Below, one piece after another: positions 25,832 through 36,925 of a DNA stretch of 64,000 nucleotides; the stretch's first letter is position 1, and each line of letters opens with the position of its first letter. The translations under genes and the position numbers were made by a program. The DNA is taken from NCBI GenBank assembly GCA_013396915.1, contig VWZL01005006.1, positions 42,847-106,846 of the forward strand, in the 5' to 3' direction. The stretch is from Stercorarius parasiticus. Lineage: Eukaryota; Chordata; Aves; Charadriiformes; Stercorariidae. The notes under the pieces were generated by a model that made no database searches, was not told the origin of the DNA, and was given only the letters and a program-made list of their open reading frames with translations.

Positions 25832-26091
25832 AGTTCAGAAAAAGACAGCAATAGTTCCTATCTTCCTCATAAAGAGAGAAGATGAGCAATGTCCATCTGT
25901 AACTCCTGTCTCCAAGAGATTTTAAATCTATTCGTTATGAGACTGAAGACATTCTGCATTTTGTCAACAAAAATAATAGTACACATTGTCAGATGTGCTA
26001 CATTTTCACAGCTATGCTTTTTTGACAGAAAAGACAAGTAAATAACCCCCAATCTCCCTCTACTTTGCTTAATTTGTTTCTGCTGTCTCAA

Positions 26092-27092
26092 AACAGACTA
26101 CTATTGTCTTTATAAATCAAAGCATAATGCTTCTCAACTGCATGGCAATCTCAAATGGGCTGAACAATTTGGGGGACTACAAACTGAACACACATCTGCT
26201 GGTGAGGCAGAAAGATCTAGACATGCATAAAACGGGCAATGAGAAGCATCCCTCATGCTTCCCTATCGTAAGCATTGTAGTCAATGCTATGTCGAGACCA
26301 TGATAGAGAACACATCAAAGTTGAGAAGCAGTCTAATACCAAAACCTAAGACTTTCCTAAATACGATTAAATTATTCAACCTCAACAATGGGGCTGCAGT
26401 GCTGAGAAGAGCCTTAAATTACTTAAGTGAAGGGAAAGAGGACACATCTGAAGACACCAAGGATACTGTCGGTTAAGAAGTTCTATAGAAGTAGATTATA
26501 TCCCTTAGAAAATAGACATACTTCATGAGAGCAGATCTAGAGTATTCCAACATAGGGTAAACATGTTAAACCTATGAAAATCTTCAGCAAGGCTTTGCCC
26601 ATTTCTCACTGAGCCCTGGAATACCTGATGAAAACCCTGTATTTGCTCTAATTCATGCTAGCAAGGCTATGAACCAGTCCTTTCCCATAATCTCTGCTCC
26701 AAGGGAATAATCCTTTAGAGCTGTCCTGAATCCAAGTGTTACATGTCTGAATATCAGTTTAGCTTTTCACTCAGCCAAGTACAGGTGTAATTATGACTGC
26801 GAAATTCCATGTCCAATTTTGCCTTTAGTGTCAAGACGTTAGTAAGGAATAATCACAGGGCCAAAGGCTTTCTCAGACTACTCATCGAAAACCAGTGTTT
26901 GGATAGATCCCTCCTAGATCTTCCTGGGGGTTTGTTCTTTGACTTCTGTCTTTAGCCTCAAAGTCACATTCTAGTCCTTAAAATGTTGCATTTAAGATAC
27001 TTATGATACCATTTCATGCTTCTAGTTTATCTGACAAAAAATAACGGATTTCAGCAGAAATAAGAACTTTCAGTAGTGATGGGGACAGTTGA
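26092..27092. other. Unique noncoding DNA
   Basis: No repeat was recognised. A 73-codon plus-strand frame (26,255-26,476) has no motif. I looked on the minus strand for coding linking the flanking candidate exons and saw none. Confidence 0.45.
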
Positions 27093-27287
27093 TCATATCA
27101 AGGAGAGATATAATGGCTTTACTGGTTTTATGCCAATCTGTAGGCAAGAATTTACAGCAAAATATTCATTCAGGCCTTCCAAATTTGGTTCAAGAAAAGC
27201 AGACTTTGGATACAGCCAGCAAAAATTATTTTGCTGCACTTTTGCAGCCAATTGAAGAATGAAGCTGCTTGACTGAAAGTGTAAAAT
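27093..27287 (-). CDS. Possible exon-like open frame, unknown
   Basis: A minus-strand frame of 69 codons contains a CTTTCAG acceptor-like site near its start. It then encodes FILQLAAKVQQNNFCWLYPK and GLNEYFAVNSCLQIGIKPVK. Only a weak donor (ACCA|GTAAAG) lies inside it, and the frame ends in a stop soon afterwards. It shares strand with the 25.6 kb candidate, but no reading frame connects the two. No family was recognised, and it is probably chance. Confidence 0.12.
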   Translation of the reverse strand: MLHFQSSSFILQLAAKVQQNNFCWLYPKSAFLEPNLEGLNEYFAVNSCLQIGIKPVKPLYLSLI

Positions 27288-27370
27288 GGAATCTACTACC
27301 ATATGACATCACAAATTTCTTCTTTACAAAGGTGGCACTTCCTTTGCATTTCACTTACACAAGGCTACAC

Positions 27371-27407
27371 TTCCCCTCTCTCTCCCCCTCCCCTCCCCTC
27401 CCCTCTT
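27371..27407. repeat. Pyrimidine-only CCCCT/CTCTC microsatellite
   Basis: About 37 bases of pure pyrimidine on the plus strand, made of TC dinucleotides grading into CCCCT pentamers. It is the complementary-strand counterpart in type of the GGAGA tract near 4.1 kb. Confidence 0.9.
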
Positions 27408-27867
27408 CTGCAAGTAAAAGAAAATAAATGTAACATTAGGAAGATGAAGACTGGCATGAAGCTATCAAAGAGTACAGTCCAAATTAACATTTTCTGGAAG
27501 GACAACTGCATGACCTTTCTGTTGAAGATTTATGGCCTTGATAACCCCGGTAGTTCTGTATTCCATGGTAAACTATAAAGGTACTTCAAAAAATTATTTT
27601 CTTTTTTTACTAGTGGAAAAAAGTAACTTCTCCAGCACAACATATTTTAGGTGCTTGCTCACTTGAACATATTAATTGAAATTTACAAATTAAAGACAAT
27701 ATAAAACTAATTGAGCAGGATGCAGAATTTCTATGTGACAATTCTGAAAATGTTAATCTATTTAGGATTGGATTTTTTAAAAATTTAATTTGATATACAG
27801 TGTCATTAAAAAATTTAAGAGCTCTTTGGACAAAAATATGCGAACCTAGTATTACAAGAACTCCTAT
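27408..27867. other. AT-rich unique noncoding DNA
   Basis: No gene or repeat family was recognised between the microsatellite and the solo LTR. Confidence 0.5.
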
Positions 27868-28214
27868 TGTAGTAGTTTAGCCTCAGACAGCAGCAAAGAA
27901 CCACGTGCCGCTCGCTCGGGCCTTCCCAATATGGGAAGAATCAGAAGAAAAAGGCAAAACTCTTGGGTTGAGACAAAGACAGTTTAACAGAACAGCAAAG
28001 GGAACAAGAAAAACAACAACAATAACACGGATAGAGCAATATACAAACACGATTAGGGAACTCCCACTCCCCAGCGCTCCCCGACCGGATCCGGGACGCC
28101 CCAGCCCGCTCCAAGCCGCGACTTCCTGCCCCCTCCCCGGGCAGTTCAGGGTGGGCATGGCTCAATACCTGTGTCCTGGGGAGAATTAACCCTATCCCCG
28201 CCGGAACCAGGACA
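27868..28214 (-). mobile_element. Complete solo LTR of an avian endogenous retrovirus, minus strand
   Basis: The 347-bp block has retroviral TG...CA ends. In the element's orientation it starts TGTCCTGGTTCCGGCGGGGA and ends GAGGCTAAACTACTACA, an imperfect terminal inverted repeat. It is bracketed by CCTAT (27,863-27,867) and CCTGT (28,215-28,219), a 5-bp target duplication with one mismatch. U3 is GC- and CpG-rich. The R/U5 part contains ATTGTTGTTGTTTTTCTTG, TGTCTTTGTCTCAACCCAAG and GAGCGAGCGGC, features shared with the LTR at 44.8 kb or its relatives. No internal retroviral genes are present, so this is the product of LTR-LTR recombination. Retroviral class is not assigned. Confidence 0.88.
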
Positions 28215-30715
28215 CCTGTTTTATCCCTTGACTAAAACCTGGCCTTCTAAAACTAGCAAAAGCTTACTGTTTGAGATTTGCAATTCCACTAAGTAAGAAA
28301 ACAGAGAGATGTGATTTTTGTCACACGTTCCCACAGAATTATTGAAGGAGATGAATAATGAACACTATTATCATAACAAATTTTTATTATGTCAATGATA
28401 TCTTTGGCTCTCAAAACACTTGCTCATATCTTGGGAAAATTCTTACTTTTGATTTTCTTACTTTGAAAAAGAACTGCAATTAAATACTAATTAAATAACA
28501 TGAAAGTATGTGTGGACATTTTGAGAGGATGACTGATGTTAAACAAAACAAGTGCATCTCAGCTCTAGACAAATGATTCATAATTTTTATTTACTATATT
28601 TACATTCTCATTTATTTTGTCGCAGGAACCTTAATTTGAACTCCAGTAGCCAGAGATGAGGGGATACAATACATTAATGCAAAGTATGACTTCGTAATGT
28701 TATAGACATGGAATTGTTATAGACATGGAGAGGAAATACTTTATTAATGCAGCTGGTGTATCTAGTAAAAGCAGATCTTAACCCAGTGACCTGATGCAGC
28801 ATACCCTGGAATTATGGAAGGCTGCCTATTGAGTTTAATGGCTACCAAAGGATCAGAGACTTCAGTGATGCTTCAACGTAGTCTCAGGCTCTTGAGTACC
28901 CATTAAAATCTTGACCGCTAAGTCGGGGATTTCACTGTGGTAAATTAAAACTTAGGCTGATTTGCTACATTTGTCTGATGATTCTGTATTTTATACCTCA
29001 AACACATTCATCATTTACTCTCAAGCATTCTGCATTTGTCAAATACAGCAAGATGCTTCAAGAGCAGTGGGGAAGACAATTCAGCTTTGTTCGTATTTTG
29101 TGTTACCTGCGTTTGTTACATTCTGTATGCATTCTTCATGAGTCAGGGCCATGAAAAGGAATTCAGCCTTCTCTCTATGCTCAATTCAGTGCTGTGGAAA
29201 TTCAGTAAAAGTGCTCACAAATTTTCAACTGGGAGAGCTTTTCTGGGCTTTGTTGATTTTGCAGTTTGCTCTCAACCACAGCAGGAAATTTTGGCTGATG
29301 TTTTCAGGGTTGCTTAAGGGGTTTTGATGACCAGTTCCTATTAAAATTAATGAGAACTGAGCATACAAATCCCATTGGTAATCTCACCCTTTATGTTATT
29401 AAAACAATAAAAGTTGGAGAAGAGTGACATGTAAAATAAAATTTATGTTGCATTAAAAAAGAAAGTCTTGCTATCTGTAAAACCATTCAGCAGTCTCATT
29501 CCCCTCAACCTTCACTGAAATCCTTTACGGAAACTCCATGAAAGCATTTTTTTAACAGCTCTAGAGGCTCATACTTGGGCCTTACTTTACATGGTTTTTT
29601 TGACTAATATTTTGTTTATATTACAGTGTATTTCTGAAACTTTGACCTCTAATTTACTACAGGAAAGAGCCATAATAATAATAATAAAAAATGGCAATAA
29701 GAGCTTCAGTTTTTAACAATTTTGCTGATACTTTATGTCCTTCACACTGCATTTTCATTGACTTATTAAGAGTTTCTAAGCACTGAGCTTTTGTTCTAAC
29801 TGTTTAGGAATCAATCCTGCATGATTTAGTCCTAGAAATGGAAAGGAGGAAGAACACAAAGCACTTGAGTGCTGCCATTAAAACCTTAGCTACACCCAGG
29901 ACAGATTCACTATTAAAATCCCTAAGAAAGAGAATTTAAGAGATACACTGATAGAGCACAAATGCATTCAAAAGGTTTCTTAGGTGAGGACAGAACTGAA
30001 AGTTTTTTTAGTGTCCAGCTCAATAAGGCAGTGACAGATCTTAAGCTCATATGACACAAGAAATGGCTGGACAAAGAAATCTATCATGAAACAAAATGAA
30101 ACAAAACAACAACAAAGCAAAATATTTTTGAAAAATATACATCCAACACTTAGACGAAAAGTTAACAAAATCCATAAAACTAAGCTTGAGGTTTCTTTTT
30201 GCCTGTCATTTATTTGATAGGATCTTCACAATATGGCTTTCTTCTGTAGGAAGCAAATAATTCTTCAAGAAATGCAGTCAAAAAGCTATAATTTCATTTT
30301 CTTGATGGAATTTTAAAATTTGTGAGAATGGAGATTTTTTAGCTGGAAAAATAATAAGGTGGAAAGTATTAAACAATACAATTATTTCTATCCAAATACA
30401 GAACAGTTCACATAATTTATTCCATGCTCTTATAAATCATTAATAAATACAATACCTAATAGTTCTGTGCTGACTCTTACTTATGTTTTTTAAATATTAA
30501 CACATAGATTTTGTTATTATCTTTCCAGAAATTTAAGCTAATTTTTTTAATAAAACTTTAGGATCTCTCTCTCTGCTTCTTCCTGTTATCCCTTTTTTTT
30601 AAAAGAAGCTGTATTCTTGCTTTGTAAAAAATAACCTGGAAGTCCTGGTGGATGAGTTAAACATGAGTCAGCAGTGTGTCCTCACATTAAAGAAGTTCAG
30701 CCACATATACAGAGA
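28215..30715. other. AT-rich unique noncoding DNA
   Basis: No gene or repeat family was recognised. The longest frame (29,036-29,317, plus, 93 codons) starts at TTG and has no motif. A short ATA run lies near 29,672-29,686. Confidence 0.55.
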
Positions 30716-31848
30716 TGGGATCATAAATGCAGACTGGAAGGGACCTCAGGAATTGTCTAGTCCATCTCCCTGCTCAAAGTAGGGTTGGCTGTGCAGTCAG
30801 AGCAGGTTACTCAGGGCTTTATGCAGTTGGGTCTTGAAAACATCCTGAGACAGAGACCACACATCCTTTCTGGGCAGCCTACTCCACTGCCTACCCGTTC
30901 TCAGAGTGAAAAAGTGTTTCTTTATAGCCAGCCTGAATTCACCTTATGCTCGCTGTCTCTCCTCTTCCCACCTTGCATCACTGGGAAGGGTCCCCTTTCA
31001 GCTTCTTGATAATTCTCTCATAGGTATTGGCGTGTTGTTCTCTAAGGACCCCTGAGATGATGTCTCCTCCAGGCTGAACAAGCCCCAGTTCCTCAGTCTC
31101 TCCTCACAGGGCAAGTGCTACAGCCCCGAGCCAGTACACTCTGCTGAACTCACTCATTCATCAATTTTTCTTATATTGAGGGGCTCAAAACTAGACACAG
31201 TATTTCAGATGGGATCTCATGAATACCAGGTAACAGGGGGTGATCCCTCCCCTCAGTGTTCTGACTGTGCCCCTGTAAATACCTCCTAGGGCATCATTGG
31301 TCATCTCTGCAGCCAGGGCACACTGCTGGCTCATGCTCAGCTTGTGTCTGCCAAGGCCCCCACGTTAACTTCCCACAGGGTTGCTCCCAGTCACGCAGGC
31401 CCCAGCCTGTGTCCTTGAGAAGGGGCAGCGCTTGGCTTTGCCCTTGTTGCATTTCATAAGTGGTCCATTCCTCCAGCTTCTCTAGATCTCACTGGGTTGT
31501 AGTCCTGCCCTTCAGTGTATTAACTAGTTCCCCAGTTTGGTGTAATTTCCAAACTTGATTAGAGTCTCCTCCATCACTTCTTCCAGGTCACTGATAAAGA
31601 CATTGAGCAGAACAGGTCCCAGACCAGCCCCCTGCAGTGCTGCATTTATTACCAGCCTCCACTTAGAGTACAACCCATTAACCACCACTCTCTGAGCCCG
31701 ATCATACAACCCATTTTTTAACCATTTAGTTGTCCACTGTTATGCACTGTTATGTCCTAACTTGGATAGAAGAATATTACAGGAGAAGGCGTTGAAAGCC
31801 TTGCAAAGTCATGGTAACTGACTCTACTACAAGGGATTCTACCACTTT
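30716..31848 (-). mobile_element. CR1 LINE, antisense, old 3' kilobase with decayed ORF2
   Basis: On the minus strand this is a CR1 3' portion of about 1.1 kb. The 3' UTR signature (antisense CTGGAAGGGACCTCAGGAAT) is at the left end. The ORF2 C-terminal region is in the middle. The reverse-transcriptase palm lies around 31,520-31,650. In the 61-codon frame at 31,524-31,709, the residues GPVLLNVFISDLEE are visible, but the catalytic FADD box reads FGNY, so the enzyme is dead. The 5' break is near 31,848, directly against an oppositely oriented CR1. Confidence 0.9.
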
Positions 31849-31861
31849 GTTTGGATCCTGG

Positions 31862-32299
31862 AGACTAAAACCGGAATACTGTGCCCTTTTTTGGCGCTCC
31901 TCTGTACAAAACGGGTATTGATGTACTGGATCAAGTCCGGTGGAGGATCACCAAGATGGTCAGTGTACCAGAAAACACAGTATAGGAGGAGAGACTGAGA
32001 GGGCTGGCTTTGTTCATTCATAATAAGAGAAGGCTATTCTTCCCACCCACCAAGTAGGGTGACATGGAGAAGATGGAATCATACACTTCTTGGAAGTGCA
32101 CAGTGAAAGCAGAAGAGGAAACAGGCCCAAGTTTCAAAACAGGAAATTTCAATTAGATACAAGGAAAAGCTTTTTCACCGTGAGGTGATCAAATACTGGA
32201 GAGGGTGTAGGATCACCATCTTTGGAGGTGTTTAAGACTCAGCTGGACAACAGTTTCCAAAGGTCCCTTCCAATCTAAAGTATTCTATGATTCTATGAT
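31862..32299 (+). mobile_element. CR1 LINE 3' end, sense, head-to-head with neighbour
   Basis: Sense-strand CR1 starting near GGAATACTGTGCCC, within the ORF2 C-terminal region. It passes through recognisable blocks (GATGTACTGGATCAAGTCCG, TCACCAAGATGGTCAG, TTTTTCACCGTGAGG, AAGGTCCCTTCCAATCTAAA) and ends in the CR1 octamer tail ATTCTATGATTCTATGA at about 32,281-32,298. The coding is interrupted and nonfunctional. Its tail is better preserved than that of the antisense neighbour. Both copies keep a 3' end, so they are two insertions and not one twin-primed inversion. Confidence 0.93.
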
Positions 32300-34010
32300 A
32301 TGTCTATCCCCCACAATTTCCATAATACAAAATTATGAATGACACTTAAATGATCCTGTAAATATTTTATAGTAGATCTCAATGGTCAAAAATACCATGT
32401 AAATAATCTCTAACTTATTCTTTCATCTTTGTACCTTTCAAAGTTGATTGCATTTACATTAGCCATCTGCTCATAAATGAACATTTAAAATAAAGCTTAA
32501 TAATAATAAAAAGCATTCTTGAGTACTCTTGAACCATTTCCTACACGTAATGAGGGGACCACACGTAATGGGAGGATCAATCTCAACTTTTCCCTTATTC
32601 TAACCATGCATATCAAATTCTTCTCTTGTTATAGTTTCTGTACATTATTTGTTGCTATTATGCTTCCAACTTTCTGATTCTCTTTTCACAGTTGCACTGT
32701 TCTTTAGTTCTCATACTCAGTAATTTGACTTAGTCACTTCTTGTGACATTCTTTCTTCAATTTCCGTTCCTTGAAAATCATATAGATTGGTGAAGTTGAT
32801 ACATCTTTAAACTGACCTTCCCTTCATTTATGATCTTAAAATTACCTCTGTCACTCTTTTGAACTCCTTCCTCTAGCAATGGTGCCCAGTTAATCCTACC
32901 TACCACCCCTCTCAGTTAACTGAAAATTGATTTCTGGAAGTCCACCACCTGGGTTTATGTGGAATTTCTCTTACCCATTCCATGGTACACATTATACACA
33001 TTCATACATGTCACAAATACAGGAAATGTTTACCTTGAGACTGAATTTAGACATTTCCAATACCTCAGTATCGCTGTTGCACTGTACCTATGTTCACAAC
33101 TAGTAAAAAGAAAAAAACCCTATTAACTTAGTTGATAATAACCTCCCATATATCACAAATATTTTTTACAAATATTTGTTTTATATAAACACAGACTCAC
33201 AACATGTTAAAATCTCTTCTAGTCCTCCAAACTGATATGAATTTCATCCTAACTAAAATGTATATTTAGCTAGTATTTTAAAAATATTTCTTTTAATTTC
33301 TGAAAGAATGATGAGTAGTACAAAAAAAATAGAAAGCATATATAGAAAATTTTCTCCTTTTAAAATGAAGGGTTAAAATGTGAGTAGGGAACAAGTGCTT
33401 TGTCTCATGTATTTAATGTAAAATTTTTTGAGACTCTTGTAATTATTTCTAGAGTTTAATTTAACATGTAAATAATATGCATAATTTGTTTTCCATTTCC
33501 TCAAAAGCCATCCTGAATTTTTAAAAAAACATGCTAGTTTAAATTACAAAAGGTAATTTTAGTGTGACTAAAAAACTACCTTTCTACCTCTGAATGAAAA
33601 CTTCTCCATTTAATGTGAAAATTTTAACATTCCCTCCCTGTTTGTTTCTTAAATTAAGAGCTAAAAATCAGTAGTTGGTGTTCAGAAATGTGAAAGTACA
33701 AAATTGATTCTATCAGTGTTAAAAGCTGCTTCCATTTCAGAAGCCAAGCTTATAGCTAAGCATTTAGCAATAGTAAAGTGTCCAATTTTGCTAAAATGTG
33801 CTTATACAATGCTTGGGAAATTTTCAGAAAAATCCTTTTTTGAGTTCTTAATATATTAAGACAGCAAAACTGTATACAAATTCATAGTGAAATCCTGGGT
33901 GTCTATTCCTTTCTCAGAAATCCCAGTGGCTTCAGTATGAAATTGTCAAGCATTGCAAAAATTATAAATGCCAGCTTTTCTTCTTTTTTTATCATATTTA
34001 TATATGTCAC
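32300..34010. other. AT-rich unique noncoding DNA
   Basis: No gene or repeat family was recognised. A short imperfect local repeat lies near 32,544-32,570, where CACGTAATG occurs twice. Confidence 0.55.
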
Positions 34011-34354
34011 TGTCATGGTTTCAGCTGGGGTGGAGTTAATTTATTTTTTTAGCAGCTGGTGTAATGCTGTGCTTTGGATTTGGAATGGGAATAGTGTGAT
34101 AGGGCACTGGTGGTTTTGATTGTTGCTAAGCAGTCAAGGCCTTTTCTGCTCCTCACACTGCCCCACTGGTGAGCAGGCAGGGAGGGCACAAGAAGTTGGC
34201 AGGGGACACAGCCAGGACAGCTGACCCCAACTGACCGAAGAAATATTCCACGTCATATGACATCGTGCTCAGTATATAAAGCTGGGGGAAGAAGAAGGAA
34301 AGGGGGNTTGTCACTTTTACTCTTCCAATTCTCTCCCCCATCCGAACCATGACA
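34011..34354 (+). mobile_element. Endogenous retrovirus LTR with collapsed R/U5, plus strand
   Basis: The block begins TGTCATGGTTTCAGCTGGGG and ends AACCATGACA, giving a perfect 10-bp terminal inverted repeat with TG...CA ends. U3 runs through the same landmarks as the 44.8 kb LTR read on its own strand (CAGCTGACCCCAACTGACCG, CTCAG, AAAGCTGGGGGAAGAAG). It is only 344 bp against 589 bp for that copy. Most of R and part of U5 are absent, and an undetermined base at 34,307 sits at the join. The U5 end is also shortened. No clear target duplication was found. No internal retroviral genes flank it. Confidence 0.85.
34273..34280 (+). promoter_or_regulatory. TATA box of the LTR promoter
   Basis: TATATAAA lies near the U3 3' border, just before GCTGGGGGAAGAAG, where the LTR transcription start region is expected. 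In the 44.8 kb relative the same place holds CAATAAAAGCTGGGGG on the minus strand (45,114-45,127). Function today is unknown. Confidence 0.6.
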
Positions 34355-34859
34355 ATGACATAAGTGTACTACTCACATGTTTCTTACCCACTTTGACATG
34401 CAGATTTAGTGGCATGAACGTCTCACCCTGTGAGATTATTTTGTAGATGTTTGCCATCAACATTACTGTGGTGTTTGCTTTTACCCTGGTAACCTACCAC
34501 ATGAAGTACATATAGCTGAAAATGAAAGAGAAAAGTTTATGAAACAATAAGTAACAATTTTTACTCTAGTGAAATGAGCCATAAAAATTCTGGCCAAAGG
34601 TCAGAATATATTTTTTGTTCACAAAACCATTAAAATCAAACGATCAAATGTTGTCCTTCTGAAAAACGGCTATTAAATATTCAATAAGAGCTACAGTGAG
34701 AAACTTGACAGATAACTGGCTACAGTTACGATCAAAGTTGCTTCATAGAGTTCCTCGAGGCACCAGTTAGGGGTTGTGTTTTTTTCTTACATTAGGAAAG
34801 GAATGCATATGAATGAAAAATATTGCCTTCTGCAAACAGCTGAGATTTTAAACTAGAAA
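34355..34859. other. Unique noncoding DNA
   Basis: No gene or repeat family was recognised between the LTR and the old CR1. Confidence 0.5.
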
Positions 34860-35090
34860 ACATAGGAAAATGTAGGTTGGAAAGGATTTTTGGAGATCAA
34901 CGATGCCCTGTTCAAAGCAGAATGAACCTTAAAGTCAAAGAATGTTCCTCAGCGCCACATCCAGTTGGGCTCCATCTCCAAGGATGAAGATCCCACTGTC
35001 TCTCTGAGCATGTGTGACCACGTTCATGGTGAAAAACATGCTGTTTGTGTTGCTTAGAGACTCGGGACACATTGCTTATTAAGAGGGAAA
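34860..35090 (-). mobile_element. Ancient CR1 LINE 3' end, antisense
   Basis: A diverged antisense CR1. GGTTGGAAAGGATTTTTGGA and GATCAACGATGCCCTGTTCA at the left match the CR1 3' UTR. Further right, CATCCAGTTGGGCTCCATCT and CTCCAAGGATGAAGATCCCA are an older form of the block seen at 30.8 kb. Homology ends near TGGTGAAAAACATG. No terminal octamer tandem remains. Confidence 0.72.
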
Positions 35091-35844
35091 AGAAAGGAGT
35101 TTGAATATTGGTATAAGGGAACACTTGCATATGAAATCAGACTTCTTGAACAGGATGGTCAGTTACTGGCAATGGGAGTCCCTGTTACAAAGGTCCTTGC
35201 AGCTACACCTTCACATTGCTCAGACGAGACTCCCTGAATCACTATTGTGCTCAGTTCTAATAATCCAGCTGTCTATGGTCCTGCTGACCACTCTGGCCCA
35301 TGCATAATTAATCACTATTTGTTTTCTTAATGACATACAAAAGTCTCTTAAATATGATATCTACCTATAAAAGACTGTCCAACCTGACCATCTCTGCAGG
35401 AGAGGTTTCTGCTGACTGTCTGCCACTGTCTAAACTGGATCATTTCTGAAACAGCATCCATGTAGGGGAGTCTGTGGAGGGAGGAGCCAGATTCTTCACC
35501 CAGGTTGTTAACCAACACCCTGAAACATAAAAATTGGACTAAGCACAGTGGGAGCTGACAGAGGTAATTTCTAGAGCTCCTGTTTTATCAGTCAAATACT
35601 TAATTGTGAAGGTGACTTGGAGTTCAGTCAAACATCTAGTTTCAAGGTTAGCATGTTCTCTCAAATCAGTTCCTTATCTCATCTACATAGATGAATAATG
35701 AGACCATCCATGAAATTATTGATTGACTGCACTGAGTGTTCACAGAGGCCCTAATATCTAGTTAGTCCACAATTATAACAAACTTGATTTTCCTATTTAT
35801 AATTCACCCATAGCTTACATCCCATAGCACTTGCCACACATACA
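35091..35844. other. Sequence separating two antisense CR1 blocks
   Basis: This is mostly unrecognised. It lies between CR1 segments of the same orientation and similar age. It could be an insertion into one CR1, CR1 sequence decayed beyond recognition, or the gap between two insertions. A stretch near 35,480-35,510 faintly resembles CR1 in the sense orientation. No target duplication or ends were found. Confidence 0.35.
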
Positions 35845-36330
35845 CTTAATCAGAGTTTCCTTTGTGTCTGTTGCTTCCTGTTCTTTCTTTGAACTTTAAA
35901 AATAGCCCGACACCATCATCTTTACAAACCCCTTCTGGGCAGTGAAAGACTGCAATTAAATCTCTCCTTTGCCTTACTATCTCTTCTCTAGGCTAAACAA
36001 GCAGTTCCTTTACCCTCTCATCATATGTTCAGTGCTCCAGTCTCACCCTCACCTTTGATTTCTCCTGATTGTCAACACTTGCCTTCCATGGGGGAAACCA
36101 AAACTGACTTTGTATTTCAGATGTGATCTCACTAGAGCGAGCTCACTGGGAAGCCACAGGGTTTCATTCTTGTTTGAGGTACTTGATATGCAAGAGATGG
36201 TCACGCTAGCCATTGAAAGAGAACCTGTCCTGTGGTGTTTCACCATTGTGCTGAGTCTAGCAATCCTGTAGTCTTAAGTAGCAACTCAAGGCACCCTGAG
36301 CACCCTCTTCACACCAGTTGCCACATGAAC
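35845..36330 (-). mobile_element. Ancient CR1 LINE body, antisense
   Basis: Diverged antisense CR1 ORF2 C-terminal region. Recognisable pieces are TTTACAAACCCCTTCTGGGC, TCTAGGCTAAACAAGCAGTT, CCCTCTCATCATATG, and CTTTGTATTTCAGATGTGAT followed by CTCACTAGAGCGAGC. The order is that expected for the part 5' of the 34.86 kb block, so both may come from one old insertion. There is no open frame of note. Confidence 0.7.
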
Positions 36331-36429
36331 TCTTTGAACACACTGTGATCACAGTGCTTCTGGTTAGTGTCCTGTGCAGATGCCAGTTAAATAGGAAGCC
36401 ACATATCAGTCTTTTCTAACCACTGAGAT

Positions 36430-36925
36430 TTTCTTTCTTGGCAGGCAATTGCCTGCACTGCCTTTGGTTCCCAGCTGTGTGTCGTTGTCCTTATAAAGGC
36501 TACAACTGGTGTGCCCTTCTTTCAGTGCTCCAAAAAGAAAGCAGAAGACAAACAAAGGATACTTTTAGTTGAAGGAGGTTCACATTTCCTGTACTTATTG
36601 TCAAGGGCCTGAGTGCAAGACATTTGAGAAAGAGCTGTGAGAAGAGGGCACATGGCCACCTGCAAGCTATGATGAGCTCCTGTCCTGAGCAACCTTGGGA
36701 CTATGCCTGTTTCTGGTCATGTAATTCTCTCATCCTGGTGCTTGTCTTACCATCACAGCTTTTCCTGCCAATTGCCAGCACATGACCGCCCCAGGGTCCT
36801 GGACGTGGCCTGGCCCAGCTTGCCTGGGCTCAGCTTCTTGGGGTGCAGTTGGACTGCAGCCTGCCAGGAAGGGATGGGAAGAGCCTGTTGGCACCCATGC
36901 TGACCCTTGACAAATAAATATTCAC
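36430..36925 (+). other. Higher-GC block ending in AATAAA; possible degraded LTR
   Basis: Composition rises, most clearly at 36,690-36,905 (CCCAGGGTCCTGGACGTGGC, CCTGGCCCAGCTTGCCTGGG). It stops just after GACAAATAAATATTC, so a plus-strand polyadenylation signal sits at the right edge. That layout suits an old LTR or a transcript 3' end. TGTCCTGAGCAACC near 36,680 could be a 5' terminus, but no matching 3' terminus or target duplication was found. The 66-codon frame here has no motif. Confidence 0.3.

Noticed and set aside
27883..28189. Open frames of 74-94 codons across the solo LTR
   Set aside because: They overlap in several frames inside a defined LTR and have no retroviral protein similarity.
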